DNA of 46,441 nucleotides from Chlamydiota bacterium. Its GTDB lineage: Bacteria > Chlamydiota > Chlamydiia > Chlamydiales > Parachlamydiaceae. Location of the stretch: positions 1 to 46,441 of the forward strand of contig JABDCW010000010.1 of assembly GCA_013287905.1 (NCBI GenBank), given 5' to 3'. This document shows positions 25,577-37,200 of this stretch, piece after piece. The notes beneath the pieces are model-generated. The model was not told where the DNA came from, searched no databases, and was given only the letters and a program-made list of their open reading frames with translations. How positions within the stretch are numbered: the stretch's first letter is position 1; each line of letters starts with the position of its first letter. The translations under genes and the position numbers were made by a program.

Positions 25577-25984
25577 ATGGACATTTCAAAATATACTGGT
25601 TATTTTCATGATGGGGGGTTAATTGATATAAGACATATGGATAATAAAATTGAATTATTGCTCTTTAGTGCGGAAATGGATCCAGAAGATTTACGCGAAG
25701 ATATTCCTCTGGGACAAGATGACTGTATAACAGGCATATTACATTTGGATGGAATCAAAAAAATTACAAAGAATGAACAACCTTTTTTTGGTGAATTAAA
25801 AATGGAACATCAAAGTGGGGATATTTTTAAATTAGAGATATCTACTACTACCGTGATATTAAAAGTAATCTGGTCCGATTATAAACCTATACCACATTCA
25901 GATATTGATTTTTCGACAATTGAAATCGAAGCAGACAAAATTTATTGGGAAAATAAACCTGACTTGGTTGATCCATACTGGTAA
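25577..25984 (+). CDS. Probable Rhs immunity protein, copy B
   Basis: This is a 135-residue paralogue of copy A, with the same N-terminal MDISKYTGYFHDGGLIDIRH and C-terminal IEADKIYWENKPDLVDPYW. It differs mainly in the middle-to-late part (DIFKLEISTTTVILKVIWSD), where A has another sequence. An in-frame ATG overlapping the stop of A (TAATG) also exists, but the aligned start is 25577. The spacer (GAGAGCACACATA) is near-identical to the spacers before the other copies, showing tandem duplication of gene plus leader. Confidence 0.72.
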   Translation: MDISKYTGYFHDGGLIDIRHMDNKIELLLFSAEMDPEDLREDIPLGQDDCITGILHLDGIKKITKNEQPFFGELKMEHQSGDIFKLEISTTTVILKVIWSDYKPIPHSDIDFSTIEIEADKIYWENKPDLVDPYW

Positions 25985-25998
25985 TGAGGTCGCACACA

Positions 25999-26646
25999 AT
26001 GGACATTTCAAAATATACTGGTTATTTTCATGATGGGGTGCTTTATGACATCAAGCAAAGAAATGGAAAAATCGAGCTTTTTATGTGTAGTGCCGAAATG
26101 TCACCTGAGGATTTACAGGATGATATCCCTCTTGGTCAGGGTGATTGTATGTAAATGTTCACGTGGTAGCATCGTTATATATCAGGCCTTCAGCCTGAAT
26201 GATTTACGTTGTCCACCTAGGGCGTTGCCCTAGGCTTTTATATTTCAGGGCGTTGCCCTGAGAGCATGTTTTCAGGCCAACGGCCTGGAATATGAAAGCC
26301 TAGGGCAGCGCCCTAGGTGGACAACGTAACTCATTCAGGCTGAAGGCCTGAGTTATAGTGAATAGAGCTAGTGAACATGTACGATTGTATAACTGGTATC
26401 TTGCATTTGGAAGGAGTAAGGAAAATTACAAGAAATAAGCAGCTATTCATTGGTGAATTAAAAATGGAACATCAAAGTGGTGATATTTGTGATTTAGAGA
26501 TAACCACTACTATCGTGATCTTATATGTTAGCTGGTCAGATTATAAACCTATATCACATTCAGATATTGATTTCTCGACAATCGCGATTGAAGCTGACAA
26601 AATTTATTGGGAGAATAAACCTGATTTGGTCAATCCATATTGGTAG
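25999..26646 (+). pseudogene. Rhs immunity protein copy C, split by a MITE
   Basis: The 5' part (25999-26150) encodes MDISKYTGYFHDG through DDIPLGQGDC and then runs into the inserted element, stopping at once. The 3' part (26391-26646) resumes at ITGILHLEGVRKITRNKQ and ends VNPYW. Removing bases 26151-26390 (element plus one target copy, 240 bp) restores an uninterrupted 135-codon gene closely similar to copy E. The remaining 3' half could be translated from a GTG or ATG within the element end (26371 or 26377), giving a headless protein. Confidence 0.85.
26151..26382. mobile_element. 232-bp MITE with 8-bp target duplication (IS66-like ends)
   Basis: The ends are imperfect inverted repeats, GTAAATGTTCAC (26151-26162) and GTGAACATGTAC (26371-26382), with one mismatch. 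They are flanked by an exact 8-bp direct repeat GATTGTAT (26143-26150 and 26383-26390). Copy E at 27224-27231 shows the empty site. The GTA- ends and 8-bp duplications are features of the IS66 family, so I infer a non-autonomous IS66-type element. The interior is one long palindrome with nested hairpins: AGGCCTTCAGCCT, CCTAGGGCGTTGCCCTAGG (26216-26234), CAGGGCGTTGCCCTG (26246-26260), CAGGCCAACGGCCTG (26273-26287) and CCTAGGGCAGCGCCCTAGG (26299-26317). It encodes no protein. Confidence 0.85.
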
Positions 26647-26659
26647 GAAAACATATATA

Positions 26660-27064
26660 ATGGACGTTTCAAAATATGCAGGTTATTTTCATGACGGTGC
26701 CCTTATTGACATAAAACAAGTAGGCGATAAAATCGAGTTATTTCTTTCCAGTGCCGAAATGGATCCTGAAGATTTGCAGGATGATATTCCTCTTGATGAC
26801 TACGATAGGATAAAAGGCATTTTGCATCTGGAAGGAATCAGGAAAATTACAAGAAATGAACAACCTTTTGTTGGGAATCTTAATATGGAACATAAACGAG
26901 GAGGGATTTTAGATCTAGAAATTACTGAGCATACTGTCACATTGTTAATAGATTGGAGAGACTATAATCCATTATACGGGTCGGTTGACTGTTCGGAAAT
27001 TATGATCGAAGCAGACAAAATTTATTGGGAAAATAAACCCGACCTGATCGATCCATACTGGTAA
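26660..27064 (+). CDS. Probable Rhs immunity protein, copy D
   Basis: This is a 134-residue homologue (MDVSKYAGYFHDGALIDIKQ ... IYWENKPDLIDPYW). It is the most divergent intact copy: its leader (GGAAAACATATATA) differs from the others, and its 3' half (NLNMEHKRGGILDLEITEHT) is distinct. It shares the DYDRIKGILHLE block with copy A. The mosaic pattern among copies suggests recombination between them. The function is presumed as for copy A, possibly against a different toxin variant. Confidence 0.72.
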   Translation: MDVSKYAGYFHDGALIDIKQVGDKIELFLSSAEMDPEDLQDDIPLDDYDRIKGILHLEGIRKITRNEQPFVGNLNMEHKRGGILDLEITEHTVTLLIDWRDYNPLYGSVDCSEIMIEADKIYWENKPDLIDPYW

Positions 27065-27080
27065 TAAGGGCGCACACATA

Positions 27081-27488
27081 ATGGACATTTCAAAATATGC
27101 TGGTTATTTTCATGATGGAGGACTTTATGATATCAAGCAAAAAAATGGAAAAATTGAACTATTCATGTCTAGTGCTGAAATGGATCCTGACGATTTACAG
27201 GATGATATCCCTCTTGGTCAGGGTGATTGTATAACTGGTATCTTGCATTTGGAAGGAGTAAGGAAAATTACAAGAAATAAGCAGCCATTCATTGGTGAAT
27301 TAAAAATGGAACATCAAAGTGGAAGCATTTTTAATTTAGAGATAACTACTACTACCGTGATGTTAGATATTATTTGGTCCGATTATAAACCTGTACCACG
27401 CTCAGATATTGATTTTTCGACAATTGAAATCGAAGCAGACAAAATTTATTGGGAAAATAAACCTGACTTGGTCGATCCATACTGGTAA
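27081..27488 (+). CDS. Probable Rhs immunity protein, copy E
   Basis: This is a 135-residue intact homologue (MDISKYAGYFHDGGLYDIKQ ... NKPDLVDPYW). It is nearly identical in its middle third to the MITE-split copy C, including the uninterrupted target sequence GGTGATTGTATAACTGG, which proves the precise insertion site there. The leader GGCGCACACATA precedes ATG. Same inferred immunity role. Confidence 0.72.
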   Translation: MDISKYAGYFHDGGLYDIKQKNGKIELFMSSAEMDPDDLQDDIPLGQGDCITGILHLEGVRKITRNKQPFIGELKMEHQSGSIFNLEITTTTVMLDIIWSDYKPVPRSDIDFSTIEIEADKIYWENKPDLVDPYW

Positions 27489-27502
27489 TGAGGTCGCACA
27501 CA

Positions 27503-27649
27503 ATGGACATTTCAAAATATACTGGTTATTTTCATGATGGAAATCTTATTGATATACGACATTTCAATGATAAAATTGATTTATTACTCATGTCCCTGGT
27601 GCCGGAAAAGGCAGCCATTGGAAACTTATTAAAGGAAACGAAACTGTGA
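27503..27649 (+). pseudogene. Rhs immunity copy F, truncated and fused to hicA tail
   Basis: The leader and first ~30 codons (MDISKYTGYFHDGNLIDIRH ... KIDLLLMS) match copies B and C. Homology ends abruptly at about 27590-27595. From there the DNA is the 3' end of a hicA gene read out of frame, so a 48-codon chimeric ORF stops at 27649. It is a deletion or recombination product and probably non-functional. Confidence 0.8.
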
Positions 27650-27723
27650 TCATTCCAAATCACCGGGAATTGAAAAAAGGAATGGAACATGGTCTCAGAA
27701 AAAAACTTGAAGAATCAAAATGA
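27592..27723 (+). pseudogene. HicA toxin remnant (5' end lost)
   Basis: In the frame ending at TGA 27721-27723 the DNA encodes 43 codons including PGAGKGSHWKLIKGNETVII and PNHRELKKGMEHGLRKKLEE. This is the C-terminal two-thirds of a HicA toxin with its G-S-H motif. It has no start codon, because the 5' end is replaced by immunity copy F. The intact hicB-like gene follows after 13 bases, so the toxin was inactivated while the antitoxin survived. Confidence 0.75.
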
Positions 27724-27736
27724 GAGGCATTAATCT

Positions 27737-28168
27737 ATGAAATACCACTTCAAAGTCCATAAAGAAGGATCCGGGTTTTGGGCAGAATGCATAGAACTAT
27801 CCGGATGTTTTACTCAAGCTGACTCTAAGGAAGAGCTTCTTGAAAACATGAAGGAAGCTCTAAATCTTTATATTGAGGAACCAGAAACTTCAAAGAAATT
27901 GGCTCCTCTTCCCGACGAATCTATTATCTGTTCAAAAAGCGTTGTTGAGGTTCCTGTAGATCCTGCAATTGCATTTGCATTTATGATTAGATACAATCGA
28001 ATCAAGAAGGGTCTTACGCAACAACAAGCAGCAGATAAACTCGGATTTGAAAACATTTATAGCTATCAAAGGCTGGAAAACAAGAAATGCAATCCTACAT
28101 TAAAGGTTATATACCAAATAAAAAGAGCTTTTCCCGAATTCTCTATTGACTTCGCCTTGGGGTGTTAG
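27737..28168 (+). CDS. hicB: HicB-family antitoxin with C-terminal HTH (orphaned)
   Basis: This is a 143-residue protein. Residues 1-60 form the HicB fold (MKYHFKVHKEGSGFWAECIE, ELSGCFTQADSKEELLENMKEALNLY). Residues ~82-140 are a Cro/C1-type helix-turn-helix (MIRYNRIKKGLTQQQAADKLGFENIYSYQRLENKK), which would bind the operon promoter. AGAGG nine bases before ATG supports the start. Its partner hicA just upstream is 5'-truncated, so this is an orphan antitoxin/regulator. It is of a different HicB subtype from the one at 3583-3963. Confidence 0.83.
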   Translation: MKYHFKVHKEGSGFWAECIELSGCFTQADSKEELLENMKEALNLYIEEPETSKKLAPLPDESIICSKSVVEVPVDPAIAFAFMIRYNRIKKGLTQQQAADKLGFENIYSYQRLENKKCNPTLKVIYQIKRAFPEFSIDFALGC

Positions 28169-28220
28169 ACGCAACTTGTAATTGGGATTTGCGTGACGTT
28201 GCGTTTGGTAACGTAATAAA

Positions 28221-28238
28221 CAGGGCTTTGGCGCCCTG
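28221..28238 (-). terminator. Hairpin after the giant gene
   Basis: CAGGGC-TTTGGC-GCCCTG forms a 6-bp GC-rich stem starting 9 bases past the stop of the giant gene on the minus strand, followed by TTTATTACG. It may act as the terminator of the giant gene and is also close to the end of the convergent hicB gene. It may instead be a small dispersed hairpin. Confidence 0.45.
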
Positions 28239-28246
28239 GCTACCCT

Positions 28247-31200
28247 TTAAAACAAATCATCAAAAATCTTTTGCTGGCTGGGAGAGCCTTTGCGTCTGAT
28301 TTGAGTTAATATCCCTTTCCTATCCTCATCTGAAAGAGAGTCGACCCAAGCCTTGCGGGCAGGGGTGTCTTTGGCAAATTCATCGGTATAGCCCAAATAG
28401 GCTTTGATCGTCATCAGGGAGAACTTGATATGATCAGGAGCGCCGTTTACATGCTTGTCGCTGCCTCCATTGACAAAGCGTACACCATCGGGAACGGGGG
28501 CATAGACACTTAAACCCGAAAATTCTTTCCCCCTAAGCTGATCCTTGACAATAGCTTCATAATCTTGCTTAGAGATGAGGGTGATTTTGGGGGGTTTATT
28601 TGAATTTTTGAATTCATTGACTGCAATATAGACTAATGGAGCGCCCTGCATCATGGGTACAACATTTAAAAGATCCAAAGCTTCAGGAGAGATATAAAAC
28701 TGATCAAAGGGAGGGGTGATATTCAGAGGAACGACCGGCAAATTGTTTCCTTCAGGGATCACAAAAGAGCTCACTAAAGAGTACATGTCCAGCGGTTGAT
28801 AGCTTCTTGCAGGACGATTGCTTTTTCCGGCAAGGGCAGGATCTTTGGGCTCAGCTTCTTGTGTTGTTGTCTTTTGCTGCTGCATCTCTTTGACCTGTTC
28901 GTTTGCCCCGGCATCGCCAATGCGATTCTTTGTCGTTTTCTCCGGAAGATATTTTTCGTGTTCCGCCTGATTTGCCTGAAATGCGGCTTTTTGGGTATCT
29001 AAGTCCTTACTTAAACCACGGAGAGTATTGTAAAGATGACTTTTCCCTTTGCCATACAGGCTTTCTGTTAAAAGTCTCTTTAAGTGTTGCAGATTGGAAG
29101 CCATACTAGAATCTGGATTTTGTTTAAGCTCGCGATCAATTTCCAGATGGGCATCCATCATGGCTTTAAGGATAAGGTCCAGATCTTTTTTACTAACAGG
29201 CCAGCTAGCTGAAATGGATAACAATCTCTCTCCTAATTCTTTGTATTCAGGAACATCTCTTATTGTTTGATAAAGATTGGTAAATGCATCTTCTATTTCC
29301 TCGATAACTTTCTCCTCTTTGCCTTCATTTAAAATAGCGAAGCTAATCATTGTTGCCTGACTTATTTCCGGTAAAAGATCATCGATTTGTTTTTGCAGCG
29401 CAGTGTATTCGTCTAATACTTTTTGTATCCCGGTTGTCATCTCCCTTGGCGAATAGCATCCTTCGAATTGAATTTCCTTGGATTTAATGTAGAGTTTGCG
29501 CAATTTTTCAAAAATAACCGACTGCGATTTTGCCAGACGGCCGATGGTTTCGAATCCTTCCTTACTTAAGAATTCATGTTGTTCGATGTCTGGATTGATC
29601 TCTTTAAGATAGCGGCTAAGGGTTGTTTTTAATTCAAATTGCACTTTGGAAAGCTGGGCTTTTAAGTTAAGATCGAGTTTGACCGGCGCAGTGCGGTTGA
29701 TCAAATACACAAGGGTATCGCCATAAGTGACGGCCTGTCCTTTTGGTTTGCCTTCAGCGATTTTCTCATGCAGCGATAATGGCAGATGAAGCATAAGCTC
29801 ATGATCGCCGCCCAATTGACGCGCTCTGTAAAGAGATTGAACAAGCTCTTGCAGGGAAGCTGTAGGACTGACCAGCATACGGACTTTCCCCTTGCGGATG
29901 GGCAGGTCCACCCCCCTCACATCGCTTGGGGCATACATGCAGATCAAATTTCCTGGCAGTTCCTGCCCCTTGTAGGGAATAGCTTTCATCGACTGATCGG
30001 ACCATAGATAAGGAATTCGTTCGCCTGGATGCATAAAGAGGTAACTGCGCTCTCTTCCCTCTTCGGTCTTTCGCAAAGCAGCGATCCAGGAAAGTGTGTC
30101 GAGTCCTTCACTACCGGCGCCGCTGCTGTTAATCATGGCTGATGTCGATGGATCTTTTAACATCGCTTTAAATGCTTCCATGGGGTCTTGATCATTGTAG
30201 CTGCTGACTGCCTGGTCCAGTCCATTTTCAATATTTAGCCCCAAGCGTAAAAATGTTTCGGCCTCTACCTCGCGAGTCGAGCTGACCTCTTTTTCAGTTC
30301 CCTTATGCAAGGATACTTCTTCAGAAATAAAGGGAAGAACATAAGGGTCCAATGTCCCTGTGACGCCGCCGCATGATCTTCGATGGAACAGCTCTTGTAC
30401 ATTGGTATTGACCTGTTCGTGATAGCGTTTAATATACCCGCCATCCATCACCACATCATCGAGGATATTCCATCGGTGCATATAGCTTTGAGGCATTTTT
30501 AGAAAGTCAATGAATTCAAGATGTGGACGGCCGCCTGCCCGTTCAATCTCTACCTGCTGCTGATAGTCGTGCAAAAATTTCTTGTAACTTTCGGGCGATT
30601 TTTCTTTAAACGATTTTAAGCCCTTTTCGATAAATGTTGTCGAGGATCCGGTCAAACTCTGGCAGGGGGTAAATTCAAAATATCCTAAATATTGAGCAAA
30701 GATCATCTCGAACTCATCGCCATGCCGCATCCCGGGAGTTTCATTTTTTGTGGCTTTGGGAACAACCAGATACCCATGAGCTTCGTCATCGGAAAAGCCC
30801 ACATCATTACCCGATTTTTGGCTTAAGAAATTGGGGAAGGTTGCAGTCAAAAGCTGTTTGGCAGATCCGATCATTTTTTGGGCGCGTTGAAGCGAACCCT
30901 CTTGTTTGCACCACTCTGGCAAGTGGCCAGGTAAATTTTCTCTGCTGCCGGTCAAATAGTTGGCCCACTCTTCGGGGTTTACATTTTGCAAGATAATCTG
31001 TTGATCGCCAAGCAGACTTAAAAATCTCTTTTCAGAAAGGAATTCCTTTGCGATCTCCTTCATAAAACCGGAAATTTCAACAGGGGTCAGGACAGGAAAT
31101 GTATCAGTCAGCAGGGCCGTTTTCAAAGGGGTTAATTTTGGATTTTTGGAATGCACGATTGTTTCTAAAATAGCTCTCGAAACTTGCCGGACTTCAATGG

Positions 31201-34200
31201 CCGGATCGACTTTTTCCCCGATCGCGATGTTGACTTCACGGGTAATCGCGTGTGTATCGTCTGTCTCATCGCCAAACAGGGAATGGGGAAGATCGAGTTC
31301 TGTTGCCTCTCCGGTTAACAGACGATCGATTTTTTTGTAATAATGCAATCTAAGTTCCATCATGAGGAGTCTTTTTTCATCGGCTCCGGTTAACCCTTCA
31401 GGTTTATTAAAAAGTTTTAATTTTTCATCTTCGAGTAACAGGCATGTGTCATGCAATGTCGCGAGTTCCTCGACTGTTGTCACAATATATCCTTTACCTT
31501 TAAAGATATTTTCGATTTGGAGTGCTTTTTCAGCGAGGAGATTGATGGGGATGTCTTTAACCAGTTCCACAGAAAATTCCATTCCTGCCTGATCAAACAT
31601 AAGACGTGTTGCCCGATCGAAGTCTTTTCTGTTCGATTTGAGGAGTTTGTCAGGGACCGTGACAACGACAGAACGCCCCTGCTCGGCTAAAATTTCCACA
31701 ATGGTGGGAATTGCATAGGAAGTTTTTCCAAGCCCCATGCGAAGGGATGCCCATTGCTTTGGATCTTCGGCTGCCATGTCGATGATTTTGCGCTGTCCGG
31801 GGCGGTAGATAATACTGCTTCTAGCTTCGGCAACGAGACATTTTTTAGCAATCAGGGGATTTTTAAACGTTTTTTTACTTTCATCTAAATAACGGTCAAA
31901 CGATAAAGCGGGAAGAACAAAGTTTAGTGCTTTGGCAGCCAGGCTTGCAGTTGGTTTATCTGTTAATAGTTCCCTTGCTTTGTTGAGCTGCTGGTGGGCT
32001 GTCATATAGAACAACATCTCCGTGATGTTCTGTTCCATTTCCGGCCATTTAGATACAAGGGAGGATTTGACCCTAGTTTTATACATTTTTTGCACAGCGC
32101 GGATAAGGTCGAGATCGGTATACAGGTCCATTTGGGTCACTATTTTTCGAAGAGACTTTGGCTGATCGGCAAGGGGTAGCGCTTTAATCAATGCCAGTAC
32201 CTTTTCCCGCTTACTCTGATAAAGCGAGACAATCGAATCGGCCTCCTGATTTGGATTTTGCGTGTGCTTTTTCAGGAAACTTTGAAAAGCCTTAAGCTCC
32301 GATTCTGAAAAATCGGACTTTTGCAGCTCTTCTTCGAGACCTTTTTTTGCAATGGCAAGCCCGCTTCTCAACTGTTGAAATTCCTCTTTCATTGCCGGCG
32401 ATGCCGCATTTTTATCCAGGAAATATTTTTCCGCGATCTCGTGTTTTTTCTTTAATGTTTCTTTTAAATTACCTTGGTCCTGTTTATCTTTTTCAGAAAG
32501 GGTATTGAATGCCGATACTTCCGTCAGCAGTTTGCTTTGGCTTGCCATTAGAGGGGCAAAGTCCATCTCTCCAACTGCCATTTCAGGTTGGATTGTTTTT
32601 TGCGCGATTATCTCTTTTTCTGTTTTATGGATCTCCCGCATGAGTTCTGAAAGCGCTCTGATTGCGAGTATGGGAAAATCTCTGCTTTCAGACTCCCGGA
32701 TTAATGCCATGATGTCGTGCAGTTTTTTTTGGTCGGCATTTTTTTCACTTTTGATCAGGTCGACAAGTTCTGTCACTTCGATGGGAAGGTGAAAATGCTC
32801 TCCCTTTTTTAGCCCTTGCATATATTGACTGATCGTTTCAAGCGAAACACCTTTTCCGGTCGGTATTTCCACGGCAGCTTTATGACGCGGCGGAGTATAT
32901 CTCAAATATTCTCCTATTGTTATATCGGGACTGAGTGCTTGGATGGCAGAAAAAATCCTGTCAAATTTTTCATCGACCAGTTCCCCAACCTTTAACCCTA
33001 GTCTTGTCGGATTACCCCGTATATTATCATACATTCCCAGGATGAATTTTCCGGGCCTTGTCATATCGCGGTCCCAATAGGGAAGTGTCTTTTGGAATTT
33101 GGCTAAAGCCTTGCGATCGAATTGGGGAAGTTTGGCATTGGAGTCTATCTTTTTGAAGATGCATACAATTGCCAGAGTTAGGCGAAGGTCGCTTGCCAGC
33201 CTGGCCAAACGCAAATCCTCTTCCGTTTTTGAGAGATTGATCTCCCATGTCGGTTTGGAGAGGATGATCTGTAAGAGATCATCGAGTTTTCCGGCATCAT
33301 CCTTTTTTATGGAAGTGATGGCTTCATAATAATCGAAAAAATGGCGGATGAGGTATTCTGTATCCAGGCGTCCCTTTTCCAGTAGTTTATCTAACGCTAT
33401 AGGCGGACGAGAAAAATCATTCAATAATATGGTCGCAGCGCTGGTTTGTTGAATTTCTGAAAATCTTTTTTCCGTTATTTTAGTACTAAGAAAAACATCG
33501 CCGGGGACTTCGTGCACTTTCCGTTGGTCGGAGTCAGACGCAGCCTTAATGTCGACTTCTTTTTGTTTTTCTATCCAGTTTTCGAATGTCGTCCAGCGGA
33601 TCCGGTCGAATGCGTACTCTTCTTCTGCTGATAAGCTCCAATTTGATTTTTCATGCAGGGAAGTTTTCTTGGCCAGGTATTGTTTGTACAGATCGGTGAC
33701 ATGGGTGATCCCGGCAAAAAACTCAGCTTCAGAGGCTCTTTGATAGTGAGTACGGCTGAATTGAGTGCGTAAAATATCGCGAAGGATCAGTTGTGTTTTT
33801 AGTTGAAACCCTAATGATTCCACAGATCTGTGAGGAATCTGATGGAAAAGGGCGGCAATTTTTTCAAAAGCCATTCGTTCCTGTTCGGATGAGGCCGGAA
33901 CATGCTTTGCCTTTTTCATGTAAAAGCTTGCCCGGTTCAAATCCCTTTTCATGGCGAAGTAGTAGGCCAGATAGGCAAAAGCAGAGGGGGACCCCTTCAG
34001 TTCGCCATCCTGATCGAAAGAGATAATCAGGGGAGTATCTGTGGCAGCACAAACCGGATGTGTATGATCGATGTGTACATCGGCATTTGGCAAGGATCGG
34101 ATTGTGTAAGGGTTGATTACACACTGGATCTCTTTTCCCTGACGGACTGGCAATAAAAATTGTTGAAAATCTTTACCAAAGCTGTCAAAAAAGCGTTTGT

Positions 34201-37200
34201 ATTGGGTGTCTTGTTGAGGGCTTGTGCTTTGGAGTGCCGCAATGGAAGATGGAAGATCGGTAACCCATACTCCAGGATCTCCCATTCGGGGATCAACAAA
34301 CTTCCACTGCCCTTTGTCTGTCCTGGTAAACACTGTTTTTTGACTTAAATTGCGGATTTGTCTGATTTTCCCCCAGGGAGATAAAATAACGAAGGTTGTT
34401 GCAGGATCGCCAAATGGCAAGATTTTTGCTGTCTGTTTCTCTTTTAACAAGGCAACAGGAGCGTTTTCCTTTAGCGTTCTTACCTGTTTCAAAGCTCCTT
34501 TTTTATCTAGTGCAATGCGATAAAAATCTTTTCTTTTCCCTTCGGTCAAAGGGGCGGTAGCAAAAAGGGCCATTTTCGGTTTTTTTTCGTTGATCCAAAG
34601 TCCGTTTTTTTGAATCGCTTGTTCTACTGCCGTATCTCCCTGAGAGGAAAACTGATCGGTATAGATATACCAGGGTTGTTCTATATTTTTTGTTCCCTTT
34701 TCAGGGAGAAACTGGCATTTGACCGTGACTTTCCCATTTTTTTGATTATAGATCACCTGGTAGTTTGTTTTAAGGGGACCAAAGGGAAAAGTATAGATAA
34801 AAAGATCCGGGTCCTCTCCACGGGTGAGCTCCGCATTGATCGGACTTGTGCCGAATAATTTTAGGAACTGGAGGGATTGCTGCACTTGTGCCGGGATTTG
34901 CGTTTTAATTTTCCCGAGGACTTCTTTGGTCTGTTTTGAAGAAACCTGCAAAGAGGAATAAGCGATTTGGTGGTCCTGATTGCCAAGAACCAATGGATCT
35001 CTTTGTTCAATGGTCCACGGGGAGGTCCGTGCCAGGTCTTTTGGCGACAGGAGCCCTTGCATCCAGGTATCGATAACCGATAAGTCAAAACCCTCAGATT
35101 GGATGCGTCCGGATAATTGGGGAAGCAGGGTGGCGGTAACCCACTCATTCACTTTAGCGTTTAGGACAGGCACACCTTGGCCGTCATCAAGTTTTGAAAA
35201 AATGCTTGCAGCGATTAACACTTCCGGCATCATTTCGTTGCTGATCGAGTCTATAGGACGGTCCAAAGTTGCGTACATGTAGGCCGATGCTGCAGCAGCA
35301 CGTTCCCCATTGGGGTCGCGCAACATGGCTTTAAGCCACTGTTGCCCGGTTTGTGTTTTATTTCCGGCTTTCACCCCATTGTCGTAGCAAGGGATAGAGG
35401 CGGCAATGGCATCCAGACGTTGAATGTGGTCTTGTGATTTACGGTCTGCCTGCCCCTTTTTCTTTTCAATTTCGCTTTGAACGACAGCCTCGTCTTTAAT
35501 GATCTGACCGATTTGGAGAAGAAAGGGGAAAATCAGAGGGTCTTCCGCTTTTGTTTCAACTAATTTTTTTAATTGATCTGCAATCGCCAGCATCTCCAAT
35601 GGATGTTCCCTTACTGTTTTTTCAAGAAGTAAAGTGCGCGAGAGCAAGAGCATAAGAGATCTTTGGATTTCCGGATCGCCTAAATTTCTCTCATTAAACA
35701 GAATATTCAATCCTTCCACGATGGAGCCGGGATTTAGACTGACAGTTTCGGGGCTTTTGCTTACCTGGGCCGCGTCGATGAGATAATTTTCCACCTGGCT
35801 GATTTGTCCCTGAGGGGGCAATTGGCAGTTTAGTTCATACAACGAGGGTTCTGTCAGGGCTAGTTGAGGGGAAAGGCAATCCCTAAGGCCCCTCTTGCCA
35901 AGGTCCATCTCATCATAATCTCCAATAAAACGCCCTTCTCCTCTTGCCCTTCCAGCTAGTGGGCGTGTATTTTCCTGACTGACTTCAAGGCCATATTTAT
36001 TTTCAAATTGGTAAGGCAATCCATAGCCGTTAGGCAGGTAAGCGAGTAGCGGTTTTGCAGGATCTTTTGCGTCGACTATGGTGAGGCACTGATGTTCAGT
36101 AACAAATATGCCTGTGCCAAATTCAAGACGATTGATTTTACTTAACCGTTCCTGAATAATTTTTAATCGTATTTCCTGTATATTTTTTTTAATTTCCTGG
36201 GGGGTATTGGCGCCGGCTCCAATTGCCTTGCTTTCCAATCCATCGAGCCAAGCCAACCCCTGCACCTGCTCAAGACGGCCCGCTCCAAAGAATGGGCTTA
36301 AACAGTAGCCAGGCTTCATCAAACAGCTCATCATTGCTTGCAGGCGGACCCCATTTCCCTTGAAACTGTTTGTTGGAACAGTCAATTGTTCACCATATGG
36401 TATTGATGTATCTTTTCGTATTTCCTGAGTATTTGGTTCATCCTTTTCCATAAAGTCGATCATCTGTCTGATCTCTGAAAAATGGGCGCTTTTCCAACCG
36501 AACCGCATATGGGGATGGAGGTGAAGAATTTTCTTAAATTCAGTATAGTCGATCTGAGGGGCTGCTGAAACGTCTGCAGAATGATATTGGTTATGCAATG
36601 CCCGGTTGATGATTTGCGCTTTCATTAATTGCACAATCTGTTCCGGAGGACAATAGGTCGCATTCAGCCGCAATGATGTTTCCCAAATGTCCTGAGATAA
36701 AGAGGTGACGCAACTTGCCATGAGCTCTCTTACGTTTTCGGGTCCTGTTGTGTTTACCGATGAAGTGAATTCGGGAACGGGCAGGGCTTGAAGAGCTGAG
36801 AGGCTTACATATTGCGCAAGTGCATATTGCTTTTGTTCGATCAGGGTGTCAGAAGCTCTATGGATCATATTGAGCACGACACAGAGTTCCTTATAATTTG
36901 ATTTGGCCGCATGATCTTTTAGTGAAGCCAGTAGGGTATCGTGATCTATATTTAAGACCCTCTCTTTGCTTTGCGTGTTTTTACTGGTGACTTTACGTGT
37001 TTTCATTCCTTCCGGAAGGGAAACGATCAGTTTTTTTTGTGCCTGCGTTTTGATTCTGTTGTTAAGTACTTGATTTTGAGAATGCTGCACTTCCGCATTG
37101 ATGGCAATTTGTTGTTGTTTGATCGCTTCGAGCCTGGCAGAAAAATCCTGAAATACTTTTGGCGCCTGGGCTAAATCGGGGATTTTTTTCAGGTGTTTTT

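Noticed and set aside
26371..26646. Separate 91-codon gene
   Set aside because: It is the 3' half of immunity copy C; its apparent start lies in the terminal repeat of the inserted MITE.
25152..27600. Regularly spaced identical segments could suggest a CRISPR array
   Set aside because: The repeat period is ~420-430 bases and each unit is an open frame of ~134 codons with conserved start and end, so these are tandem genes.
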